NCBI GenBank assembly: GCA_016284975.1
Contig: JAEEPV010000288.1
Span: forward strand, 1 to 21,113
Reading direction: 5' to 3'
Source of the DNA: Solobacterium sp.
Lineage (GTDB): Bacteria; Bacillota_I; Bacilli_A; Erysipelotrichales; Erysipelotrichaceae
Length of the DNA: 21,113 bases
Shown here: in pieces, positions 7,175-14,444 of the stretch
Position numbering within the stretch: the stretch's first letter is position 1
How the letters are laid out: the number at the start of each line of letters is the position of its first letter
Notes under the pieces: model-generated
What the model was told of the DNA's origin: nothing
Seen by the model: the letters and a program-made list of their open reading frames with translations, nothing else
The model's database searches: none
Translations under genes and position numbers: made by a program

Positions 7175-9041
7175 TTATGAAGTAATTGTTGTCGGCGGCG
7201 GACATGCGGGAATCGAAGCGGCACTTGCCAGTGCACGGCTCGGTCATAAAACAATGTTGCTGAGTCTCTCGATTGAAAATATCGGAAAGATGCCCTGCAA
7301 CCCATCCGTCGGCGGACCCGCAAAGGGTGTTGTTGTGCGGGAAATTGATGCGCTCGGCGGTCAGATGCCGATCACGGCAGACCGGACCGCGCTGCAGTTT
7401 AAAATGCTGAATACCGCAAAGGGTCCCGGCGTACGTGCGCTGCGGGTGCAGTCGGATAAGATCGCTTACGGAAAGATGATGCAGGATGTCGTCACCCATC
7501 AAGAAAACCTGACCGTTCGGGCGGGAACCGCGGAACAGCTGAATACAAAAAACGGAAAGGTCACCGGCATTACGCTGCGTGATGGATCGGTGATTACTTC
7601 CGACATCGTGATTCTTACAACCGGTACGTATATGGCCGGCGTAAATATGATCAGCGATGAAGTGGTGCCGGGCGGTCCGGATCGGGAGCGGACGACCGGG
7701 AATCTTTCGGCGTCTTTGCGGGAGGCGGGTCTTGCCACCTTCCGGCTGAAGACGGGAACCCCGCCGCGGGTGCTGACGAAGTCGATTGATTTTTCAAAGA
7801 CGGAACCGGAACCGGGAACGAAGGAATTCGTGGCGTTCAGTGAAACGACAACAGAGATCCTTCCATACGAGCAGCAGGTTCAGTGCTACATGACCTGGAC
7901 GACCCCGGAAACCCACGAGATCATTCGCAATAATCTGAAACGCTCCTCGATGTATTCCGGCGTGGTAAAGGGTGTCGGCCCGCGTTACTGTCCTTCCATT
8001 GAAGACAAGCTCGTACGGTTTTCCGACAAACCGAGACACCTTCTGTTTCTGGAGCCGGAAAGCCGGTCCATGGATACGACCTATGTACAGGGTTTTTCCA
8101 CATCGCTGCCCCGGGATGTACAGGAAGCGATGACGCATACACTGCCGGGCTTTGAACACTGTGTTATCCGGAAGTATGCCTATGCGATCGAATACGATGC
8201 GGTTGACCCGGTACAGATGAAGCCGACTCTGGAAAACAAGCTCATCGAGAATCTCTTTACCGCCGGCCAGATCAACGGTACTTCCGGATATGAAGAAGCA
8301 GCCGGTCAGGGCATTCTTGCCGGAATCAATGCGGCGATGAAGCTGGAAGGAAAAGAACCGCTGATTCTGCGCAGAGATGAGGCCTACATCGGTGTACTGA
8401 TCGATGATCTGACAACCAAGGGAACGCTGGAGCCATACCGGCTTCTGACGTCCCGTGCAGAGTTCCGGCTTCTATTGCGTCATGACAATGCCGAACAGCG
8501 GCTGATCGAAAAAGGACGCAGAGTCGGTCTGATTAGTGCGGAACGGTATGAAGCGTATCTGAATAAGATGGCTAAGATGGCCGCTGCCGAACAGCATCTC
8601 AAAGATGTCCGGATTCATCTCGATCAGGAACAGCTGACAGAGCTGCTGCGCAAGAGCGGAACCGAGCCGGCGCATATCGGCGAAAGCGGTTATGACCTGG
8701 TCAAGCGGCCGGGCATTACGACCGCAGACATCTATGCGATCCTCGGGGAGGAAATCGATGCGCGCACCGCACAGAACTGCGACATCGAGATCAAGTACCG
8801 GGGCTATATCGACAAGGCCAGACGGGAAGCGGATAAGCTTGCCGCTATGGAAGAGATTCCGCTGGGAACGGAATTCAACTATGACGAGATCGATCATCTG
8901 TCTCTCGAAGGACGGCAGAAACTGATGAAATATAAACCTGCCACAATGGGCCAGGCATCCCGGATCTCCGGCGTCAATCCGGCAGATATCGCGGTGCTTG
9001 CGATCGCTCTGCGGCAGGGGAAAGGAAGAACGAAATCATGA
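7155..9041 (+). CDS. mnmG: tRNA uridine-5-carboxymethylaminomethyl modification enzyme MnmG (GidA)
   Basis: A 628-aa FAD-binding protein (family about 620-630). Visible motifs are the dinucleotide-binding VVGGGHAGIEAALASARLG near the N-terminus, MPCNPSVGGPAKG, VREIDALGGQM, GTYMAG, KTGTPPR, YCPSIEDK, AGQINGTSGYEEAAGQG and the C-terminal KYRGYIDKA and LSLEGRQKL. With MnmE it adds the aminomethyl or carboxymethylaminomethyl group to the wobble U34 of tRNAs. mnmE is not adjacent, unlike the usual mnmE-mnmG order in Bacillus. ATG 7155 is favoured by AAGGA 11 bases upstream. ATG 7167 gives a more family-like N-terminus (MSDYEVIVVGGG) but has no ribosome binding site. It overlaps the upstream gene by 20 bases and the downstream gene by four (ATGA). 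Confidence 0.96.
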   Translation: MRQTMSDYEVIVVGGGHAGIEAALASARLGHKTMLLSLSIENIGKMPCNPSVGGPAKGVVVREIDALGGQMPITADRTALQFKMLNTAKGPGVRALRVQSDKIAYGKMMQDVVTHQENLTVRAGTAEQLNTKNGKVTGITLRDGSVITSDIVILTTGTYMAGVNMISDEVVPGGPDRERTTGNLSASLREAGLATFRLKTGTPPRVLTKSIDFSKTEPEPGTKEFVAFSETTTEILPYEQQVQCYMTWTTPETHEIIRNNLKRSSMYSGVVKGVGPRYCPSIEDKLVRFSDKPRHLLFLEPESRSMDTTYVQGFSTSLPRDVQEAMTHTLPGFEHCVIRKYAYAIEYDAVDPVQMKPTLENKLIENLFTAGQINGTSGYEEAAGQGILAGINAAMKLEGKEPLILRRDEAYIGVLIDDLTTKGTLEPYRLLTSRAEFRLLLRHDNAEQRLIEKGRRVGLISAERYEAYLNKMAKMAAAEQHLKDVRIHLDQEQLTELLRKSGTEPAHIGESGYDLVKRPGITTADIYAILGEEIDARTAQNCDIEIKYRGYIDKARREADKLAAMEEIPLGTEFNYDEIDHLSLEGRQKLMKYKPATMGQASRISGVNPADIAVLAIALRQGKGRTKS

Positions 9042-9622
9042 AGTGGCAGGAAGTTGTTTCAAACGTGAATATCTATGGTCTGCAGGAGGCTGTGGAAGGG
9101 GAAGCGTATCCGATGGTGGATGTGCCGGAGGATTCCGGTTCGAACGATACGGAGAACCTGCTCAACGGCGTCGTGGTGCAGCTGGACCTGACGTTTACCA
9201 ACAAGGCGTGGGTTGAGGCAGAGCGTTTCCACTTTCTGGATTTTGTCAGCTCCCAGTCGCCGATTCACCGCATCACGAATATGGACCTGGATACGGTCTA
9301 TATCGAATACGTGGATCCCCGCATCATTGCGATCATGAAAGAAAAGGCAAAGGAATACAACGAACTGCAGGAAGATATTTCCAGCCTGAAAAAGCAGGGC
9401 AACGATACGACGACGCTGGAAGATGTCGCGGCACAGAAGTATCTGGAGATCCTGTATTCCAATCCGGCCGGCTTTAAACTGACCGCACGCATGACGACCA
9501 ACTATCGTCAGCTGCGAAGAATCTATTTCAGCCGCCGTACCAACCGTCTGCCGGAATGGCGGGCGTTCTGTCAGTGGATCGAAACCCTGCCGCATTCGGA
9601 GTTCATCACCCATGCCCGCTAA
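9038..9622 (+). CDS. Uncharacterised 194-aa protein with a ThyX-like (flavin-dependent thymidylate synthase) sequence pattern
   Basis: This was not assigned with certainty. Residues 137-184 run YLEILYSNPAG, then FKLTARMTTNYRQLRRIY, then a basic RRTNR and LPEWRAFCQWIETLP. The T-x-N-x-R-x-L spacing followed by R-x(7)-W-R/EIR-like helix recalls the C-terminal signature of ThyX. Residues 73-91 (QSPIHRITNMDLDTVY) could be a degenerate version of the ThyX RHRxxS motif. I have an impression that similar proteins occur in Firmicutes phages, but cannot verify it. A short coiled-coil-prone segment lies at 101-120. There is no signal peptide or membrane segment. The start overlaps the mnmG stop (ATGA), with GGAAAGGAAG upstream as ribosome binding site. 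If it is ThyX-like, many of the canonical dUMP/FAD residues are altered, so activity as a thymidylate synthase is doubtful. Confidence 0.82.
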   Translation: MKWQEVVSNVNIYGLQEAVEGEAYPMVDVPEDSGSNDTENLLNGVVVQLDLTFTNKAWVEAERFHFLDFVSSQSPIHRITNMDLDTVYIEYVDPRIIAIMKEKAKEYNELQEDISSLKKQGNDTTTLEDVAAQKYLEILYSNPAGFKLTARMTTNYRQLRRIYFSRRTNRLPEWRAFCQWIETLPHSEFITHAR

Positions 9623-10832
9623 GCTTCTGAAGCTGCTGCTTTCCATTCTGCTGGGGGTCAGCCTCAGTGCGTGCCGTAGCGGACAAAACGAAAATTCACC
9701 GGCTGCGGTCGAAAGCCCCGCCGAAACCAGCCCGGAAAAGAAGACGATCGGGATGTGGTTTTCCTATCTGGAATACCGGAGTATGTGCAGCGGAATGAGC
9801 GAAGAGGAATTCCGCGTGTTTGTCGATACGGCAGTACAGAACATGCAGGATCTCGGAATCAATACGCTTTACCTCCATGCGGTTGCCTTTACGGATGCGT
9901 TCTATGATTCTGCGATCTATCCGCGCACCGCAGTTCTCGGAGAAATCGCCTACGATCCGTTTGCGATCTTTTCCATGCGGGCAAAGGATGCCGGCATGCA
10001 GGTTCATGCCTGGATCAATCCAATGCGTTCCGTCACAGTGGAAGAAGCCGGATCTCTGCCGGAAGACTTTGTGATCCGTAAGTGGATCGAATCAAATGAT
10101 GAGCGGGTAAGGCAGAACGGGGACCGGTATTATCTCAATCCGGCCTATCCCGAAGTACGAGAGCTCATCACCTCCATTGCCCAGGAACTGATCCAGAAGT
10201 ATGACATCGACGGAATCCACCTCGATGACTATTTCTATCCGTACAATACAGAGAACAACTTTGATGCGTATGTATATTCCCTGGCAAAGCAGGAAAATGA
10301 AACTCTGAGTCTGCAGGATTTCCGGATTCAGAATACCGATCGGATGATCCGGGAGCTTTACGAAACGGTAAAGCAGGCAGACCCGAACCTGATCTTCTCA
10401 GTCTCCCCGGCCGGCAATCTCGACAACTGTGTCAATCTGTTGTTTGCCGATCCGCGCCACTGGGTGGAACAGGGAACGGTGGACTGCCTGATTCCGCAGA
10501 TCTACTGGGGCTTCCTGCATCCGATCAAGCCGTTTGAGCCGACTCTTCAGGAGTGGAAAACAATTACAGACGGTTTTGATGTGGATCTGATGCCGGGACT
10601 TGCGGCCTATGTGATCGGAGCACCGCAGAATCTTTCCGAGGATGAAACGGTCAATAAGGAATGGGTCGACAACGATGATATGATGGCGCGTCAGATGGAG
10701 CTTTCATTTAAAGAAGGATGCCCTGGTGTGGTGTTCTTCTCGTACAGCAGTTTCTTTGCGCCGGACCCGGATACACTGGAAATTGTGGAAAACGAAATTA
10801 TCCACATTAAAAACGTGATTTCCGCAAACTGA
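9612..10832 (+). CDS. GHL10-type (DUF187, YngK-like) glycoside hydrolase-like lipoprotein
   Basis: A 406-aa exported lipoprotein. A positively charged start and hydrophobic core (residues 4-18) lead to the lipobox LSAC, with lipidated Cys21 and then a Ser/Pro/Glu-rich spacer to about 45. The mature part matches the glycosyl-hydrolase-like 10 family: IGMWFSYLEY, NTLYLHAVAF, HAWINPMR (132-139), YLNPAYPEVRELI, DIDGIHLDDYFYP (198-210, the likely active-site acid segment), FSVSPAGNLDN and CLIPQIYWGF. Members are TIM-barrel proteins thought to act on cell-wall or surface glycans; the substrate is not known here. The ORF overlaps the upstream gene by 11 bases, and GGAG ten bases upstream supports ATG 9612. 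Its position between mnmG and rsmG is not one I know from other genomes. Confidence 0.9.
   Translation: MPAKLLKLLLSILLGVSLSACRSGQNENSPAAVESPAETSPEKKTIGMWFSYLEYRSMCSGMSEEEFRVFVDTAVQNMQDLGINTLYLHAVAFTDAFYDSAIYPRTAVLGEIAYDPFAIFSMRAKDAGMQVHAWINPMRSVTVEEAGSLPEDFVIRKWIESNDERVRQNGDRYYLNPAYPEVRELITSIAQELIQKYDIDGIHLDDYFYPYNTENNFDAYVYSLAKQENETLSLQDFRIQNTDRMIRELYETVKQADPNLIFSVSPAGNLDNCVNLLFADPRHWVEQGTVDCLIPQIYWGFLHPIKPFEPTLQEWKTITDGFDVDLMPGLAAYVIGAPQNLSEDETVNKEWVDNDDMMARQMELSFKEGCPGVVFFSYSSFFAPDPDTLEIVENEIIHIKNVISAN
10784..10806. promoter_or_regulatory. Pair of divergent DnaA-box-like 9-mers
   Basis: TTATCCACA at 10798-10806 is a perfect consensus DnaA box on the plus strand. TGTGGAAAA at 10784-10792 is TTTTCCACA on the minus strand, one mismatch from consensus. 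They are five bases apart and lie in the last codons of the lipoprotein gene, about 60 bases before rsmG. Binding by DnaA is an inference; two boxes are far fewer than a full replication origin usually has. Confidence 0.4.
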
Positions 10833-10847
10833 AGGGATTTTTCAGTG

Positions 10848-10853
10848 TAAAAT
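10848..10853 (+). promoter_or_regulatory. Putative -10 element for rsmG
   Basis: TAAAAT ends ten bases before the rsmG ATG, in the 31-base gap after the lipoprotein gene. A start about seven bases downstream would give an almost leaderless mRNA, which fits the lack of a ribosome binding site near ATG 10864. No clear -35 is visible. Confidence 0.35.
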
Positions 10854-10863
10854 AATCTCACAG

Positions 10864-11571
10864 ATGACGATTGCAGAGCTGAAAAAAGAGACGGAAAAAA
10901 GAGGCATTCTTCTGGAGGACTCTTTTTTCGAACAATGTGAAAAACTGGCCTTTCTTTTAAAAGAATGGAACGCGAAATTCAATCTGACGGCGATCGATGA
11001 GCCGGAAGAAGTCTATGAGAAACACATCCTGGACAGCCTGATCCCGCTGGCCCATGAGACGGTAGCAGGTAAAGCTGCGGATGTCGGCAGCGGTGCCGGG
11101 TTTCCCGGTCTTGTCTGGGCAATGGCCCTGCCGGAAACCACCTTTACCCTGATTGAACCGACTGCCAAGCGATGCCGTTATCTGGAAGAAGCAGTTCGGG
11201 TGTTAAACCTGAAAAATGTTCAGGTGGTGAACAAACGGGCAGAGGAGTTCGCGGCCAATGCGCGCGAAACCTTTGACGTGGTGACCGCACGGGCGGTCGC
11301 AAATCTGCCGGTGCTTTCGGAACTCTGTGTTCCGCTGGTAAAGACCGGCGGGTATTTCTGTGCGCTGAAAGGGCCGCAGGGAAGCCAGGAGGCAGAGGAA
11401 GCTTCCTTTGCGCTGAGCAGGCTTGGCTGTGCTTCGCCAAAGGTGATCTTCGATACGCTTTCAAACGGGGAAGTGCGCACCATCATCCATGCGGACAAGA
11501 TCCGATCGACGCCGAAAACCTATCCGCGCGCCTACGCGCAGATCAAACATAAACCCCTGCTGGAGAAATAA
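10864..11571 (+). CDS. rsmG: 16S rRNA (guanine-N7) methyltransferase RsmG (GidB)
   Basis: A 235-aa SAM-dependent enzyme that methylates G527 (E. coli numbering) of 16S rRNA; its loss gives low-level streptomycin resistance in several bacteria. Family features are LLKEWNAKFNLTAI (31-44), KHILDSLIPL, the SAM motif DVGSGAGFPG (73-82), IEPTAKRCRYLEE, VTARAVANLPVLSELCVPLVK, ALKGPQG and the C-terminal TPKTYPRAYAQIKHKPL. The N-terminus agrees with Bacillus RsmG, supporting ATG 10864, although no Shine-Dalgarno lies within 15 bases (GAAGGG is about 28 bases upstream). The next gene begins three bases after the stop, with GGAG inside the end of this gene. Confidence 0.96.
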   Translation: MTIAELKKETEKRGILLEDSFFEQCEKLAFLLKEWNAKFNLTAIDEPEEVYEKHILDSLIPLAHETVAGKAADVGSGAGFPGLVWAMALPETTFTLIEPTAKRCRYLEEAVRVLNLKNVQVVNKRAEEFAANARETFDVVTARAVANLPVLSELCVPLVKTGGYFCALKGPQGSQEAEEASFALSRLGCASPKVIFDTLSNGEVRTIIHADKIRSTPKTYPRAYAQIKHKPLLEK

Positions 11572-11574
11572 AGC

Positions 11575-12375
11575 ATGGCGAAACTGTTTTTTGACCTGTT
11601 TGAAAAAAACGATACCGGAACGGTCATTCAGCTGCCAATCCAGGATATCCATACCAGCCGTTATCAGCCGCGCGTGCGCTTTGATGAAAAAGCCATGGAA
11701 GAACTCACGGAGTCCATCCGAGTCAACGGTCTGATCCAGCCGATCACCGTACGGGAAGTCGACGGGCAGTATGAGATCATTGCCGGAGAACGGCGCTGGC
11801 GGGCCTGTAAAAATGCCGGCCTTGAGACGATTCCGTGCTATATTCTTTCGCCGACGGAAAATGAAGCTGCCGAGATGGCGCTTGTGGAGAATATCCAGCG
11901 TGAAGATCTTACGGCGGTGGAAGAAGCCAAGGGCTATGTACAGATCATGCGGCAGGCAAGCATGACGCAGGAGGAGGTTGCCAGACGCATCGGCAAATCC
12001 CAGTCGGCAGTAGCCAACAAGATCCGTCTGCTCAACCTTCCGCAGGAAGTGCAGGAGGCGGTCGCCAACCGGGAACTCTCGGAGCGTCATGCACGGGCAC
12101 TGCTGGCACTGCCGCCGGAAAAACAGACCGGTGCGTATCACTATATTGCCGATCGGAACCTGAATGTAAGGCAGACCGAAGCGTATGTCGAGCGCATCTC
12201 CGGCAAAAAAGCGAAGAAGCGCGGAAAAACAAGGGGCTTCACCAGAAACACACAGATCGGCATCAATTCCGTGAATCAGTGTGTTCGGATGATCAAGAAA
12301 ATGGGAATTGATGTTGTGATGGAAACGGAAGAGACGCTGGCCGATGTACGTGTCATTGTCCGGTTCCCGAAATAG
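11575..12375 (+). CDS. noc: Noc-like ParB-family nucleoid occlusion protein
   Basis: A 266-aa ParB-family CTPase. It has the ParB N-domain with SRYQPRVRFDEKAM, the CTP-binding GERRWRA box (71-77) and ENIQRE (105-110), a helix-turn-helix (about 131-152, TQEEVARRIGKSQSAVANKIRLL) and a C-terminal dimer region. The first residues MAKLFFDLFEK form an amphipathic helix like the membrane-targeting N-terminus of Bacillus Noc. Noc binds NBS sites and keeps FtsZ from dividing over the nucleoid. The call as Noc rather than a second ParB rests on this helix, the lack of a ParB-type GLGKGL N-terminus, and the rsmG-noc-parA-parB order shared with Bacillus. The GERRWRA variant and DNA-recognition residues would need alignment to fix the specificity. 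Confidence 0.85.
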   Translation: MAKLFFDLFEKNDTGTVIQLPIQDIHTSRYQPRVRFDEKAMEELTESIRVNGLIQPITVREVDGQYEIIAGERRWRACKNAGLETIPCYILSPTENEAAEMALVENIQREDLTAVEEAKGYVQIMRQASMTQEEVARRIGKSQSAVANKIRLLNLPQEVQEAVANRELSERHARALLALPPEKQTGAYHYIADRNLNVRQTEAYVERISGKKAKKRGKTRGFTRNTQIGINSVNQCVRMIKKMGIDVVMETEETLADVRVIVRFPK

Positions 12376-12388
12376 GGGGATTTAAGGA

Positions 12389-13174
12389 ATGGGAAAGATT
12401 ATCGCAGTTGCGAATCAGAAGGGCGGTGTCGGAAAAACGACAACGTCCATTAATCTGGCGGCAGGACTGGCCTACGCCGATAAAAAGGTGCTTCTGGTGG
12501 ACTTCGATCCGCAGGGAAACGCCACCAACGGCATCGGTGTTTCCAATGCCGGCTTTGACCGCAACCACAGTGTGTATCAGGTGCTGATGGGAAATGATAC
12601 GGTCAGGGAAGATGTTGTGACACTGGACATGCCGCCGCTGGATGTACTGCCGGCTACGATCGACCTGTCCGGTGCGGATGTGGAAATGGCATCCAATATG
12701 TATGAAGTCGGAAGAGAACATCTGCTCAAGCAGAAGCTGGATGTTGTCCGGCCGCTGTATGACTACATCATCATTGACTGCCCGCCGAGCCTGGGTCTTT
12801 TGAATACCAACGCACTCACAGCAGCCGATTCGGTCATGATTCCGGTGCAGTGCGAATACTTCGCACTGGAAGGTCTGACCCAGCTGCTTTCGACGATCCG
12901 TCTGGTACAGCGGTTATGGAACCCGTCGCTTTCGATTGAGGGCGTACTGCTGACAATGTTTGACGTACGTACAAAGCTTTCGGTGGAAGTACAGCAGGAA
13001 GTACGGAAGTACTTTAAGGAAAAAGTTTATCGCTGCTATATTCCGCGCAATGTCCGGCTGTCGGAAGCACCGAGCCGGGGCGAAAGCATTTTTGAATACG
13101 ACACGCGGTCCGAAGGTGCCAAGGCATATGTTGGTCTGGTAAAAGAAGTGATCGCACAGAATGAGAAGAGGTAG
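12389..13174 (+). CDS. parA: ParA-family chromosome-partitioning ATPase (Soj)
   Basis: A 261-aa deviant Walker ATPase. It has KGGVGKTTTS (11-20) with the signature Lys, VDFDPQGNAT (37-46, switch I region), YDYIIIDCPPSLGLL (Walker B) and PVQCEYFALEGL. It binds DNA in its ATP form, and ParB stimulates hydrolysis to drive origin segregation; in Bacillus Soj also controls DnaA. The gene follows noc by 13 bases with AGGGGGAT upstream, and parB follows after six bases, so the three are co-transcribed. Confidence 0.96.
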   Translation: MGKIIAVANQKGGVGKTTTSINLAAGLAYADKKVLLVDFDPQGNATNGIGVSNAGFDRNHSVYQVLMGNDTVREDVVTLDMPPLDVLPATIDLSGADVEMASNMYEVGREHLLKQKLDVVRPLYDYIIIDCPPSLGLLNTNALTAADSVMIPVQCEYFALEGLTQLLSTIRLVQRLWNPSLSIEGVLLTMFDVRTKLSVEVQQEVRKYFKEKVYRCYIPRNVRLSEAPSRGESIFEYDTRSEGAKAYVGLVKEVIAQNEKR

Positions 13175-13180
13175 ACGTTT

Positions 13181-14086
13181 ATGCCAGAAAAGAAAAAATC
13201 CGGACTTGGGAAAGGTCTGACATCAATCTTCGGAGCGGACGTCGAACAGTTTCTCGATGACATACAGAACAATGGCGGTGATGCCCCGGGCAGAAGAGAA
13301 GTAGAGATCCCGCTTTCCGAGATCCGTGCCAACCCGTATCAGCCCCGTAAGGAATTTGATGAAAAGTCTCTGCGGGAACTGGCGGATTCGATCGGCGTCC
13401 ACGGCATCTTTACACCGCTGCTGGTACGCCGCAGCGTACAGGGCTATGAGCTGATTGCCGGTGAACGGCGTCTGCGTGCCGCCAAGCTGGCGGGACTGAC
13501 AACGGTACCGGCGATTTCGGTGGACTTCACCGATGAAGAGATGATGGAAATCTCCATCCTTGAAAACGTTCAGCGTGAGAACCTGAACCCGATTGAAGAA
13601 GCTTCCGCGTATGAGTCGCTGATCAAACGGCTCGGTTATACGCAGGAGAAGCTGGCGGAACGCGTCGGCAAATCGAGAGAATACTGTGCCAATATGCTGC
13701 GCCTGCTGAGACTGCCGCAGCCGGTACAGGAAATGGTGACGGAGAAGAAGCTGACAATGGGCCATGTCCGGCCGCTGCTTGCCCTGGAAGATGAAGATGA
13801 AATCTATGAAACGGCAGAGAAGATCCGCCGGGAGAGGATGTCGGTCCGGGAAGTGGAACGCTATGTGCGGGAGCTTAACGGCGGTGCCGGAAAGAACGAG
13901 AAGAAAAGGAGCGAACCGGAAAAGGATCCGCTGATCCGGGATCTTGAAAACCGGATGTCTTCAAAGCTTGGCACCAAGGTAACCGTCAGTTCAAAGACGA
14001 TCACGATTGCGTATTCCGATACTGCAGATCTGAACCGGATTCTGGAACTGATCGGAATGATCGAGGAAAGCGATGTCGCTGTTTGA
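13181..14086 (+). CDS. parB: ParB chromosome-partitioning CTPase (Spo0J)
   Basis: A 301-aa ParB. The N-terminal GLGKGLTSIFG (8-18) is the ParA-activating motif. It is followed by NPYQPRKEFDEKSL, the CTP-binding GERRLRA (94-100), ENVQRENLNPIEEA (128-141), a helix-turn-helix (about 154-175) and a C-terminal dimerisation domain ending near the stop. ParB loads at parS as a sliding clamp, recruits SMC and activates ParA. The noc gene upstream is its paralogue, so both binding specificities are encoded in one operon. No convincing parS (TGTTTCACGTGAAACA) was seen in the window. Its last 14 bases overlap atpI. Confidence 0.96.
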   Translation: MPEKKKSGLGKGLTSIFGADVEQFLDDIQNNGGDAPGRREVEIPLSEIRANPYQPRKEFDEKSLRELADSIGVHGIFTPLLVRRSVQGYELIAGERRLRAAKLAGLTTVPAISVDFTDEEMMEISILENVQRENLNPIEEASAYESLIKRLGYTQEKLAERVGKSREYCANMLRLLRLPQPVQEMVTEKKLTMGHVRPLLALEDEDEIYETAEKIRRERMSVREVERYVRELNGGAGKNEKKRSEPEKDPLIRDLENRMSSKLGTKVTVSSKTITIAYSDTADLNRILELIGMIEESDVAV

Positions 14087-14444
14087 TCCAGACAACCGGG
14101 GGCTGCTGAAAGCTTACGTGCTCATCACTCTGGCCGGCTGTCTCTTATTTCTATTGGGACTGCCGTACGGTCTGGGGTTTCTGGCGGGAGATGCGCTGGC
14201 CCTCATCATTTATGAATGGAACGTGCATTACTGGAACCGGGTGCTGGATACCCGGCGTGCAGGACGGGGAACCGGCTTTCCGCATTTCCTGATCAATTTC
14301 ACCCTGATGGGCGCATTACTGCTGACTTCCGTATACAAACCTCAATATTTGAATATTTTTACGGCAGCGGCTGGTTTATTATCTGTAAAATCAGCTATTA
14401 TAGTTGAAGAACTTTTTTTCCGAAGAAAGGAGGCGGAACAATGA
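14073..14444 (+). CDS. atpI: ATP synthase subunit I (AtpI-like) membrane protein
   Basis: A 123-aa integral membrane protein with about four hydrophobic segments (near residues 13-28, 30-46, 67-83 and 90-108) and a positively charged tail (FFRRKEAEQ). Its place directly upstream of atpB, with a four-base overlap, fits AtpI, a chaperone-like factor for c-ring assembly. Sequence similarity alone is weak, as is usual for this family, so the call rests mainly on context. GAGGA (14063-14067) inside parB is the ribosome binding site, which ties its translation to parB. TATTAT at 14396-14401 near its end might be part of an internal promoter for the following operon. Confidence 0.82.
   Translation: MSLFDPDNRGLLKAYVLITLAGCLLFLLGLPYGLGFLAGDALALIIYEWNVHYWNRVLDTRRAGRGTGFPHFLINFTLMGALLLTSVYKPQYLNIFTAAAGLLSVKSAIIVEELFFRRKEAEQ

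Noticed and set aside
8094..8102. TTTTCCACA in mnmG as a third DnaA box
   Set aside because: It is an isolated one-mismatch 9-mer about 2.7 kb from the pair, expected by chance in a window of this size.
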